Shown: positions 49,169-58,602 of the stretch, piece after piece
Numbering within the stretch: the stretch's first letter is position 1
Layout of the letters: each line of letters opens with the position of its first letter
Assembly: GCA_028284125.1 (NCBI GenBank)
Contig: JANQSI010000008.1
Coordinates: 186,001-250,000 of the forward strand
From: Cyclobacteriaceae bacterium
GTDB lineage: Bacteria; Bacteroidota; Bacteroidia; Cytophagales; Cyclobacteriaceae
DNA length: 64,000 nt
Direction: 5' to 3'
Translations under genes and position numbers: made by a program
The notes under the pieces: model-generated
Seen by the model: the letters and a program-made list of their open reading frames with translations, nothing else
Told to the model about the DNA's origin: nothing
Databases searched by the model: none

Positions 49169-50518
49169 TTAACACAGTTTTTCTGCTATCTTCCAATCCA
49201 TTTGAGTGAATAAACCTATCGACGAAAGTTGATCCATCATGACATGGCCAATTTTTCCTGTGATCATTTCATTGTTTTGAAGAAATGCCGCCTTGGTTAC
49301 TGCATTGATTCCCCCAACCTGCTTAAAAAGTGCTTCTCGTTCAAGTTTGGTATATTTATCTCGTTGAAGAATCGGATGCAAACCATCTCCGTGATGTTGA
49401 TAGAAAACAGAATTATCTGATCGGACTCCAATGATAGAGTCTGAACCAAATACCAGCATTGTATTGATCACATCATCAATTTTGTAAGCTCTCAGAAATG
49501 GGTATTCTAGTGTAATTACAGTAATTACTTCAAAGATCTTGTTATTGTTTATTGCTTCTTGAACAATTTCATTAATTGTTGGGTTTAAATTTTGATTATA
49601 TCGCGCTTGGTCTTGTTTCCTTTTATGAAATATCAGTTTAGAATCTTCTTTGAATGGTTCGAGGAGTTCCTCAACTACATTATCAGGGGAGGTAACAACA
49701 ATATGTTCAATACTCTTTGACTTAAGTAGCTTCTCAATTTTCGATTGTAGAATATTTTTTCCTGCTAAAGATTGAAATGCCAGGTCTTGCTCACCACCTC
49801 TGATTGGTACAATAGCAAGCGAACGTGTATCAATAGATTGTTGTCGAATAAAGTCTGCATTTATTTTTGCTCTTGTCCCAAGAATTTTAGATTCATCTTT
49901 TGTTAAGTTATTCCCATGTTGTCTGTAGTAAAATAGTGGTTGTGAGATATTGGCAACTTTGTAATGTCTAATGAATTTCACCCAGAGTTCATATCCATCC
50001 TGACAATTGTAAGATTCGTTGTAACCCCCGACCTCTTTTAGGAAATCCAGCCGAATCATGCTACAAGCCCCATGAGCTGGTTGATCCAAAAGCTCAACTT
50101 CATTTTGAAAATCATGCCTTTTTTCTTCTCCTATAATTTGTCCGGCAGCATCAACATAATAGTAGTCAGGAAATACAAGACCAAACGCATCATCTGATTC
50201 AAGTTTATCACTCATGATTTTGAGTGCTTCTTGGTGTAGATAGTCATCAGCGTCCAACCGAACAAGGTACTTTCCCCTTGCGGCTCGCATGGCAATATTA
50301 TTGGTAATATTAAGTCCTTTGTTTTGTTGATAAATGATTTTAATTCTCTCATTATCAGCATACTGTTCAATGATGTCTTTGGAATTATCTGTTGAACCGT
50401 CATCGATTATGATTAGCTCATAATCAGTAAACGTTTGTTGGAGTATGCTATTTATGGCTTGCTCAATGAATAAACCATAATTATAGTTGGTTATATATAC
50501 AGTTACTTTTGGACTCAA
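49169..50518 (-). CDS. GT2 glycosyltransferase fused to CMP-sugar synthetase-like domain
   Basis: GT-A: VTVYITNYNYGLFIEQAINSILQQT...DDGSTDNS...RLDADDYL; from residue ~233 SLAIVPIRGG...IVVTSPDNVVEE. Confidence 0.8.
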   Translation of the reverse strand: MSPKVTVYITNYNYGLFIEQAINSILQQTFTDYELIIIDDGSTDNSKDIIEQYADNERIKIIYQQNKGLNITNNIAMRAARGKYLVRLDADDYLHQEALKIMSDKLESDDAFGLVFPDYYYVDAAGQIIGEEKRHDFQNEVELLDQPAHGACSMIRLDFLKEVGGYNESYNCQDGYELWVKFIRHYKVANISQPLFYYRQHGNNLTKDESKILGTRAKINADFIRQQSIDTRSLAIVPIRGGEQDLAFQSLAGKNILQSKIEKLLKSKSIEHIVVTSPDNVVEELLEPFKEDSKLIFHKRKQDQARYNQNLNPTINEIVQEAINNNKIFEVITVITLEYPFLRAYKIDDVINTMLVFGSDSIIGVRSDNSVFYQHHGDGLHPILQRDKYTKLEREALFKQVGGINAVTKAAFLQNNEMITGKIGHVMMDQLSSIGLFTQMDWKIAEKLC

Positions 50519-50521
50519 TGC

Positions 50522-51148
50522 CTATTTTCTTTCGTTAATAATGTTAGCAGGAATACCTCCTAGAATAAGATTCTCTTTATCGAAGTTTTTGGTAACTACC
50601 GCTGTACTTCCTACAACTGTACCTTGCTTGATTGTAATTCCAGGCATAACGACCACATGTGTTCCTAACCAGACGTCATTTTCTAGATGGATTGGTTCAT
50701 GTCTAAAGCCTTGATCCGAAATATTACTATCTAATTTATAATTATGCATACTAGTTTGCAAATAAACAAAGCCGGAGATCAAAGACTTAGAACCGATTTT
50801 GATATCGCTCCCGCCGTTTAGAACGGAGTTAAGTCCAATTCTGGCCCCGTTTCCTATTTCAATTTTTGATTCATTTGTAGCCAGAACTCTTACAGATCTG
50901 TCGACTCTTACATTATTCCCTATTTTGATTGTTGCTTTCTGATGTGCTCGTAGTTCAACATTTCTTCTAAAAAAGACTTTTTTGTCAATCTTGATTTGAC
51001 ATTTTTTGTCGATTTGAATTTTTGGGATAGCATCACACCTAAACGATGAATGAATATCAATTCCTTTGCCCGAATACAGTACTCTTGTGAGCCATCCGAG
51101 AAATTCTGGCCTAATTGTGTTGAGATAGTATTGAGTTAATCTTAACAT
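50522..51148 (-). CDS. Left-handed beta-helix acetyltransferase (CatB/WbbJ-like)
   Basis: Hexapeptide repeats; NDVWLGTHVVVMPGITIKQGTVVGSTAVVTKNF. Confidence 0.88.
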   Translation of the reverse strand: MLRLTQYYLNTIRPEFLGWLTRVLYSGKGIDIHSSFRCDAIPKIQIDKKCQIKIDKKVFFRRNVELRAHQKATIKIGNNVRVDRSVRVLATNESKIEIGNGARIGLNSVLNGGSDIKIGSKSLISGFVYLQTSMHNYKLDSNISDQGFRHEPIHLENDVWLGTHVVVMPGITIKQGTVVGSTAVVTKNFDKENLILGGIPANIINERK

Positions 51149-51149
51149 C

Positions 51150-52160
51150 TTATTTGAAAAAACTCCAATCCAATTTTTCGTGTTTCTTAAGTGACTTTGT
51201 TGTTTTCTTTCCGATCAGCAGATCAAATTCGTTGGCGGGGATTCCATGATCCGGTCTCAGTACAACCAAATCTTCTTCAGCAATTACTTTATTGTTAGGA
51301 ATTTCTCTAGCAGGATAAACACCTCTTCGAAAACTTATCACGTGATCTCCTTCGACTGAAAGTGGCTGTTTTTTGAAATCTCCTTGTAAAGCATAAATAT
51401 CTTTGATTCGATCAATCAAACCTTGCACTTCTTCCGAAGTAAGCGACACTTTGTGATCTCGGAATTCTTTTCCTGTTCGATCATCTGTGAAATGAAATTC
51501 AAGAATTTCTGCGCCCATCGCTACGGCAACCTCAAGAGCATATACTCCTTCTGTATGATCGGAATATCCCACTGGGCAGCGAGTGAGTTCCTTTAGCGAA
51601 TGCATCACATTCAAATTGGCATCTTGAAACGGAATAGGATACATGCTTGTGCATTGAAGTATCGCAATGGTGTTTGGATTTTCATAAAATGGATCGCATG
51701 ACTGGATGAATGAAACAGCTTCAACAACTTCCTTTTCTGTTGCCAATCCCGTAGACAAGAGTATTGGTTTTTTTCTTTTGGAAATGGATCTTAAAAGAGG
51801 ATAAGCTGTCAAGTCCCCCGATCCAATCTTATAGAAATCCATAAATTCATCAACCCAGTCTAGTGCTGATTCTTCCCAAACGGAGGCCAAATAGCCAACT
51901 CCATTCTCTTTGCACATTTGGGCCAACTCAATGTGTTGCTCTTTGGAAAGTTCAAATTTTTTAAAGTGCTTATTTCTGTCCGGACTTTCAACTGGATTCG
52001 CTAATCCGTCACCGGTGTAGATTTGAAACTTGGCATAATCACTACCTGATTGAATGGCTAATTGAGTGAGCTTCTTGGCGTATTCAAAATCACCTTCATG
52101 ATTTCCACCAATCTCAGCGATTAGCAGTGGACCATTCTTACCTTTCCAAATGTCACTCAT
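51150..52160 (-). CDS. N-acetylneuraminate/nonulosonate synthase-like protein with SAF domain
   Basis: PLLIAEIGGNHEGDFEYAKKLTQLAIQSGSDYAKFQ; ILSTGLAT; GYSDHTEG; SFRRGVYPAREI. Confidence 0.85.
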   Translation of the reverse strand: MSDIWKGKNGPLLIAEIGGNHEGDFEYAKKLTQLAIQSGSDYAKFQIYTGDGLANPVESPDRNKHFKKFELSKEQHIELAQMCKENGVGYLASVWEESALDWVDEFMDFYKIGSGDLTAYPLLRSISKRKKPILLSTGLATEKEVVEAVSFIQSCDPFYENPNTIAILQCTSMYPIPFQDANLNVMHSLKELTRCPVGYSDHTEGVYALEVAVAMGAEILEFHFTDDRTGKEFRDHKVSLTSEEVQGLIDRIKDIYALQGDFKKQPLSVEGDHVISFRRGVYPAREIPNNKVIAEEDLVVLRPDHGIPANEFDLLIGKKTTKSLKKHEKLDWSFFK

Positions 52161-52839
52161 TGGTAGCCAATTTCACGATTTCTTGCCAGCCATACTCAAT
52201 ATGTGGCTTGTCCATTTTTTGAAGCAGCAAAGAGACAAAATTCAAGTCTTCCTCGCAATCTAATGCCAACTTTAATCCATGTGCATCTGTGAATGAATCG
52301 TTATAGAAATACTTGAAGTTTCCGCTAGCTGGATGTCGATACAACCATAAAGTGACATGTTCTCGAAATTCCAGAGCGTCAAATTGACTGATTATTTTTT
52401 CGTAAAACGAGGTTTTAACTACTTCAACACTCATTCCAGTTGGGTAAGTGCGTTGATCGACATTAGAAACGAAATCATAATTTCCTTCCAATGCGATATC
52501 AATAGCCTGATCAACTAATACTGGATCGGTGAAAAGATTGTCGCCATTGACCCTGGTTGCAAAATCGAAGTGGTTTTGTTGCGCACATGCTAAAAATCGT
52601 TCACTTACATCTTCAAGCGATCCTCTGAAACAGTTTACTCCTCGATCTTTACAATAGTTCGCAATCGGATCATCGGATGATGAATCTGAAGTGGCGATTA
52701 CAATTCCGTCGGAATACTTAGATTTTTCTAACCGTTCCAGGATGTAAGTAAGAACGGGCTTCCCATTAATTTCTTTCAGGATTTTTCCGGGAAGTCTCGT
52801 TGAGCTGTATCGACACAATACAATGATTCCAGCTTTCAC
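52153..52839 (-). CDS. Cytidylyltransferase, SpsF/NeuA-like
   Basis: IIVLCRYSSTRLPGKILKEINGKPVLTYILERL; RVNGDNLFTDP. Confidence 0.88.
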   Translation of the reverse strand: MKAGIIVLCRYSSTRLPGKILKEINGKPVLTYILERLEKSKYSDGIVIATSDSSSDDPIANYCKDRGVNCFRGSLEDVSERFLACAQQNHFDFATRVNGDNLFTDPVLVDQAIDIALEGNYDFVSNVDQRTYPTGMSVEVVKTSFYEKIISQFDALEFREHVTLWLYRHPASGNFKYFYNDSFTDAHGLKLALDCEEDLNFVSLLLQKMDKPHIEYGWQEIVKLATNE

Positions 52840-53387
52840 TTTCTTTTACCGATTTTCTTTGCTGGGACTCCTCCAAATATTTCATACGGACCAATGTTTT
52901 GTGAAACAACTGCTCCGGCCGCTACTACAGCCCCATCACCAATTGTCACCCCTTTCAGAATTTTAGCTCCCGTACCAATCCAAACATCGTTTCCAATGTT
53001 AATTGGGCTGGTTTGATTGGCTTGTTCATTGATCAGTTGGTCCCTTTCGATTTGATGATCGCTATCAACTAGATAAACGAATGGTGCGATAAGACAATCA
53101 TTTCCAATCGTGATTTTTTCAGAGGAAAAGATGAAGGTATGATATCCAACTGTAGTGTTGTTCCCAATCGCAATTGTGGCAGTTTCATTACATGTACAAA
53201 TTCTTGCTCCTTCTTTCAAGACAACTCCAGCTTTAACAGTCAGATTTTGAGGGTATCGCAGAACTTTAACATTTTTCTCAATGAATACATCATCTTCACA
53301 AAGTGCCAGTTTTTCTTTGAATTTTCTGAGCCGCTTGTTATGCTTTTCTGTGAATTTGAGATGCTTTCGTAGTTGATCGTTCTTCAT
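52836..53387 (-). CDS. Left-handed beta-helix acetyltransferase
   Basis: Hexapeptide repeats; GNDVWIGTGAKILKGVTIGDGAVVAAGAVVSQNI. Confidence 0.9.
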   Translation of the reverse strand: MKNDQLRKHLKFTEKHNKRLRKFKEKLALCEDDVFIEKNVKVLRYPQNLTVKAGVVLKEGARICTCNETATIAIGNNTTVGYHTFIFSSEKITIGNDCLIAPFVYLVDSDHQIERDQLINEQANQTSPINIGNDVWIGTGAKILKGVTIGDGAVVAAGAVVSQNIGPYEIFGGVPAKKIGKRK

Positions 53388-53416
53388 TTCGCCAATAGAT
53401 CAAAAGTAGCCGATTT

Positions 53417-54799
53417 CTAATTACTGAATCTGGTCCAATTATCTTCTCTCAATTCTTTTCCAATGCCTTCTTTCTTATAGAAATCATCCAGATATTGAAA
53501 TAACGTATTTTTTCTTTCTTCAAATCCAGGCATTTTTCTGTTTTCAAAAACGTAGACTGTCTTTTTGAATTTAGGAAGTTTAAGAAATAGCGATTTGTTG
53601 TAAAAGAACCTTCCTAAATGCATCAATAGGTACAACCGAAGATGTCTCATGCTTAAAGAGACCTTGCGTTTTTCGCGTGTTTTTGGAATTGATTTTTTGA
53701 AATGAAACATCGTTCGGAGGTGATTTAAACCATCGGCAAAACCGATGGAATCTTTTATGGCTTGATCTTGCAATTCGGCTTTTTCCAAAAACTGTTTGAT
53801 GCTTCCATTTGAGTAATATTCATCAATGCAATGCTGTAGATCCTTGGCTTTATCGACAATAACTGAAGCCCAATAAGGAGAGGAGCGTGGAAACTCAGGC
53901 TCTGAATTTATCAACAAGGTGGTTTTGCCCAGCATCCAGGATTCCATAGCTGTGGTTGATTCGAAAGCAATCCATAGATCAGAAACATTGATTAGGTCGG
54001 CGATGGATTCTTCATTTTTGAGATAAATGACATTGTCATAGTGAAGCAGTTCATTCATTTCGTTGAGACCTTCATGCGGATCTGATTCGTAGTTTTCTTT
54101 TGGATGTTTTTTGAAAATAAAAAGGGTATCTGAGTTGTTTTTGATTGTAGTTTCGAGAATATCTCTTACAAAAACACGCTGAGATTCGATCCATTTTAAT
54201 GCTTCTTCACGGGGCTTCCAATCATTTAGGTATAGAAATGATTGATCTTTATGCGTCCCATAAATTTTACCAAAGCCCCAACCGGCATAGCCTATTACTT
54301 TTTTGTATTTTCCAAAATTGTATTTCGATAAGAACTCCTTCTTCGTCATGAATTTCTCAAAAACGTATCGATCAAATCCGGTACCGCCAGTTACAATCAT
54401 CTTGTCATGATCTTTTTCATTCATGATTCTTTTCAAGTAGTTTTTGGTTCGTTCGGACCAAGTTGTTAACCATTCTTGATAAATAGTTTTCTTCGTATTG
54501 TATCCCCAGTAGTTGTAAGATCCGTCTGTCATGAAATTGCCTTCTGATTCCAATGCCAAAAGTGTGATGTTATTCTTTTTGGCAAAGGCAGCAATTTCCA
54601 GGTACATGTGATGACCTTTAATATTAGGAAGTAGAATGACATCCGGTTTCCAAATCCAGATGTAAAGTAGATCCCAGAGGAATTTGGTTTTAACCTCGGC
54701 TCTCATATACTTTTCGAGGCAATAGATCATTGGAAGCAAGATTTCTGTGTCTCTTCCTAAGGGATTATCCAAGAAACATAGAACTCTAGATTTGCTCAT
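53417..54799 (-). CDS. Surface carbohydrate biosynthesis protein, GT-B-like
   Basis: Position in glycan operon; MESWMLGKTTLLINSEPEFPRSSPYW and SIADLINVSDLWIAFESTTAMES resemble capsule GT-B C-termini. Confidence 0.6.
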   Translation of the reverse strand: MSKSRVLCFLDNPLGRDTEILLPMIYCLEKYMRAEVKTKFLWDLLYIWIWKPDVILLPNIKGHHMYLEIAAFAKKNNITLLALESEGNFMTDGSYNYWGYNTKKTIYQEWLTTWSERTKNYLKRIMNEKDHDKMIVTGGTGFDRYVFEKFMTKKEFLSKYNFGKYKKVIGYAGWGFGKIYGTHKDQSFLYLNDWKPREEALKWIESQRVFVRDILETTIKNNSDTLFIFKKHPKENYESDPHEGLNEMNELLHYDNVIYLKNEESIADLINVSDLWIAFESTTAMESWMLGKTTLLINSEPEFPRSSPYWASVIVDKAKDLQHCIDEYYSNGSIKQFLEKAELQDQAIKDSIGFADGLNHLRTMFHFKKSIPKTREKRKVSLSMRHLRLYLLMHLGRFFYNKSLFLKLPKFKKTVYVFENRKMPGFEERKNTLFQYLDDFYKKEGIGKELREDNWTRFSN

Positions 54800-56070
54800 A
54801 CGATCTGATCCAGGTATGCTGCTACCTGTTTGGTTTGGTTATAGTTGGAAAAACTTTCGATTTCCTTCAAGTTAGGATTGAAAGGCTTTTCTTCAGTCAT
54901 CAATTTCTTCAGTAGATCTTCCTGAGCTGATTTGTCTTCATATTCCAGGCAAATCCCAGTTCCAGTCGAGTGAATGATTGCTGCCGCATCGCCTTTTACG
55001 GGCCCGAGAGCCAAAATGGGATTATAGGTCCTTAGGTACTCGTACAATTTGCCCGGTAATCTTCCTTGAGCGTTTTCTGCTTTGTTTAGTGGAAGAAGCA
55101 ATAAATCTGCATTTTTAGCTAATTGCAATGCTTCTTTTCTTGAAACTGTTCCTAAAATTTCTAGTTTGAAATTCCCTTCAAGTGAATTCAACGCATCTTC
55201 TACTTGAATGTCAATTTGACCAGCCAAAAGAAGGCGTACAGGTTTTGAAAGTTCCATTTTTGATAAAAGCTCAAAGAACTCTTGCGGATGACGATCGATC
55301 CCCAGCAATCCAATGTGCACGATATCAAAGTGGTCTGAATCTTCTTTTTTCAACGCTTTGAAATCTGTCTCATCATATCCATAGTAGATCACATCAACAT
55401 TTTCTGCACCAATGGATTCAAGTTCTTTTTTCCAGGTCGGACTTGCAATGGTGATCTTGCTAGCTTGCTTGAAACATTCTTGTTCCATTTTCTTATGTTT
55501 TCGATCCGCACTTTTTCCAATTCGAAGCATTTTATAGTAATCCACCTGAGTCCATGGGTCTTGGTAATCCGAAAGCCATGGAATACCGGTTTTCTTACTG
55601 ACGAGATTTCCAATGTAAGTATTCGTGTGGGGAGGTCCATCGGTGAAAATTGCATCTATTGGATTTTCCTTCAAAAACTTCAATAGGAATTTAACAGAAG
55701 GCTTGATCCAGAATGACCTTGCATCAGGGATGAAGAAATTACCACGCAACCAAATGCCCATTTTGTCAATGACAGAAGGTTTTCTGTCTCTTACTTGAAC
55801 AATGGAATTAAGCGGTTGATCTTTTTTTCTTCCACTTAGAAATTTGAAGATTCGAAAGGGCTCCAGAATTGGTTTTCGAATAATCTGCAAATGTTCAGGA
55901 ACATCCAATTCATTGCTTGTGTCGACATATGGGTAGTGAGCGTTTGAAGGTGCATACACGATTGGTTCCCATCCAAAGTCTCTCAAGTACTTGACAATTT
56001 TTAAAGTCCTCAAGACACTAATGCCGCCTGAAGGTGGCCAGTAGTATGAAATGACTAAAACTTTTTTCAA
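54796..56070 (-). CDS. Glycosyltransferase family 4 protein
   Basis: YWPPSGGISVLRTLKIVKYLRDFGW; FTDGPPHTNTYIG; LPGKLYEYLRTYNPILALGP. Confidence 0.9.
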   Translation of the reverse strand: MKKVLVISYYWPPSGGISVLRTLKIVKYLRDFGWEPIVYAPSNAHYPYVDTSNELDVPEHLQIIRKPILEPFRIFKFLSGRKKDQPLNSIVQVRDRKPSVIDKMGIWLRGNFFIPDARSFWIKPSVKFLLKFLKENPIDAIFTDGPPHTNTYIGNLVSKKTGIPWLSDYQDPWTQVDYYKMLRIGKSADRKHKKMEQECFKQASKITIASPTWKKELESIGAENVDVIYYGYDETDFKALKKEDSDHFDIVHIGLLGIDRHPQEFFELLSKMELSKPVRLLLAGQIDIQVEDALNSLEGNFKLEILGTVSRKEALQLAKNADLLLLPLNKAENAQGRLPGKLYEYLRTYNPILALGPVKGDAAAIIHSTGTGICLEYEDKSAQEDLLKKLMTEEKPFNPNLKEIESFSNYNQTKQVAAYLDQIV

Positions 56071-58490
56071 TTGCTCATTGTCTTCCTCAAATCGATGAAT
56101 AAGGCAAAAAATAGAAGCCCAATGGAAAGTACAGAACCGACTAGCATGAACTTATTTCCAACGAAGTAAGCCTTTGGTTCAAATCTGAATTCAATGGTAT
56201 GGTTTCCGGCTGGTATTTCAAGTCCTCGAAGAACATAATTCACTTGATGGATTGGAACTTCAGTCTCATCGATGAATGCTTTCCATCCTTTTTCATAAAA
56301 TATCTCTGAGAAAACTGCGAAACCGTCTCCTTCATTGGAGGATTGGTAGGTCATGCGATTCGGTCGATAATCAGTCAAACTGATGGTGCCAACGGATAGG
56401 CCAAACTGATTTTGTAGTTTTTCACTGATTGCTGTGCTACTCAAGTCGGTTGAACCGAGTTCATTTATTGCTTCATCCGCATCATTTACGGATTTGACAT
56501 CTCCCACAAACCATGCATTGCCGAGTGCTCTTCCATTCGCCAGAACAGCATTTTCAGCACTTCCAAGTTTGAAGTATTTGGTATTCAGCATGCTCATGAT
56601 TGGAATACCAGTAATGTTGAAAGTTCCTCCCTGGATTTGAGAGATTGCGTTTTGAATTTCTGGATTGAGATGGTAATCGATTAAGTCATTGTATCTTCTG
56701 ATTTTTGCCCCGTGATATCCGCCAATTGATAAATGATGTTGACTTGTTGTCGCATCATTAAATGGGCTTACTGCCAAATTCAAAACGCGATAGTGTCCAC
56801 TTTCATTCTTAATTCTAAGATCTGCTGCGTCGGCATTATAGGTTGTTGTGGCAGAAGGTTGCGAAAATTTTTCATTGGAAATGTACCCTTTGTCAACTGG
56901 GTAAAGGTCCAAAAGTACCAATGCTCCTAATAGCCCGACCATTAGTTTGTAACGTATTTTCTCCTGAATTAGGAAATAAAGCAAGCCTCCAACAACCAGA
57001 ACCAAGAATAATGATCTCAGTGTGCTGGCCTGGAACATTGATTTTCGTTGAGCGATAATGGCATCAAGAAAAACTTGTTGGTTGATAGAAGCATCGGCTG
57101 GACTTCTAAAACTCATAAAAGCTGAGGAGATCAAAAAGAGAAGCAGTATTCCAGCAACAATTCCCACTGCTTTGAATAGCACTTTTTTGTCGGGTGATTT
57201 TAAAAATTCTGAAAGCCCTAGGAATCCGAGAATAGGAATGCATAAAATAGGAATGATCAATGCCATGGAAACCGCCCTGAATTTGTTGTAGAGAGGGAAG
57301 TAGTCAAACATGAAATAGTTGAAGGCGGAGAAATTTTTACCCCAAGACAACATGAATCCTAATATTACGGTGATCACCAGCCACGATCGAATCGGGCCTT
57401 TGACTGTGAATATTCCAAGCACGAACAAGAAAACGACGATCACTCCAGGATACATTGGACCAGCTACAAATGGCTGATCACCCCAATAAATCGGAAGCCT
57501 CTGCGAAATTTGTCGTATTTGACCTTGAGTAACGCCTGCTTTCCTCAGTTCCTTAGCAAACTTTGATTTTGTTCCCACATTTTCTGCATGACTACCTCCA
57601 TAAAAGTAGGGGACTAGGAATGTGAATGATTCCATGACGCCATTACTCCAATTGAATGCATAGTCTCGATCGAGACCGCCTGAAGTACTTTGTGTATTTG
57701 CCTTAAGTTCTGATTTTCCTCTGATCGTGTACGAGCCATATTCTGCGGAAGCCCATAACTTCCCCAAATTGGTACTTAGCCCGAGTAAACCTCCAATAGC
57801 AATGAAGGCTGTAATTTTTCCAAAAGACGGGAGATCCTTGCTTTTTGCGCTTGTAACCAAATGAACTAGCCAGAAAACCAGAAGAACGAAGAATAAGTAA
57901 TATGCTATCTGTATATGGTTCGTTCGAATCAACAAACCAACGGCAGAAGCCGTAAGCCCAATTCCAAGCAGCGTTCTTTTTTGCATGATCAGTTGGATTC
58001 CTGCCAAGACCAGTGGCATGTAAGTGACAGCTGCAACTTTCCATATGTGTCCAGCCTCAATACTGACCATCGTAAATGAATTTATCCCATAAGCGATACC
58101 GCCAGCAATTGCGAGGTAAGGATTGACCTTAAAGCTCAACAGCAGGATATAGAAACAAAGCATTCCTAAGAAGGCATACCTCGCTGGGGAAGGAAGATAC
58201 AATGACAAAAAATTATGAAGATGCCGAGTAAGATCGCCATTCCAATAGACATCTATCAAATAAGCAGGCATTCCAGAAAACATGGAATTGGTCCACAATG
58301 CTTCGTCTCCAGTTTTTTCACGAAAATCTCTTATTTCTTGTCCGGAAGAGACCCCTTGAACAATGTCATGTTGGGTCATCACTTTTCCAGAAATAACTAC
58401 TGGATGAAAAAAGAGTAAGGTGACTACAATAAAAACGATAACTGCTACCAGGTGCGGGAGCAAATCCTTCATAGATATTTTTTTCATCAA
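56067..58490 (-). CDS. YfhO family membrane protein
   Basis: VMTQHDIVQGVSSGQEIRDFREKTGDEALWTNSMFSGMPAY; many TMs; C-terminal ENAWKAFIDE-type region. Confidence 0.88.
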   Translation of the reverse strand: MMKKISMKDLLPHLVAVIVFIVVTLLFFHPVVISGKVMTQHDIVQGVSSGQEIRDFREKTGDEALWTNSMFSGMPAYLIDVYWNGDLTRHLHNFLSLYLPSPARYAFLGMLCFYILLLSFKVNPYLAIAGGIAYGINSFTMVSIEAGHIWKVAAVTYMPLVLAGIQLIMQKRTLLGIGLTASAVGLLIRTNHIQIAYYLFFVLLVFWLVHLVTSAKSKDLPSFGKITAFIAIGGLLGLSTNLGKLWASAEYGSYTIRGKSELKANTQSTSGGLDRDYAFNWSNGVMESFTFLVPYFYGGSHAENVGTKSKFAKELRKAGVTQGQIRQISQRLPIYWGDQPFVAGPMYPGVIVVFLFVLGIFTVKGPIRSWLVITVILGFMLSWGKNFSAFNYFMFDYFPLYNKFRAVSMALIIPILCIPILGFLGLSEFLKSPDKKVLFKAVGIVAGILLLFLISSAFMSFRSPADASINQQVFLDAIIAQRKSMFQASTLRSLFLVLVVGGLLYFLIQEKIRYKLMVGLLGALVLLDLYPVDKGYISNEKFSQPSATTTYNADAADLRIKNESGHYRVLNLAVSPFNDATTSQHHLSIGGYHGAKIRRYNDLIDYHLNPEIQNAISQIQGGTFNITGIPIMSMLNTKYFKLGSAENAVLANGRALGNAWFVGDVKSVNDADEAINELGSTDLSSTAISEKLQNQFGLSVGTISLTDYRPNRMTYQSSNEGDGFAVFSEIFYEKGWKAFIDETEVPIHQVNYVLRGLEIPAGNHTIEFRFEPKAYFVGNKFMLVGSVLSIGLLFFALFIDLRKTMSN

Positions 58491-58602
58491 GTAATTCTAG
58501 TTCTATTGATAAATGTAGCTAGTAGTTGAAACCACCTGCTGTTTGGGCTCCAAAAGTACATATTAAAAGGATGAGTTAGATAGAAATCGAGTTTCGATCA
58601 AT

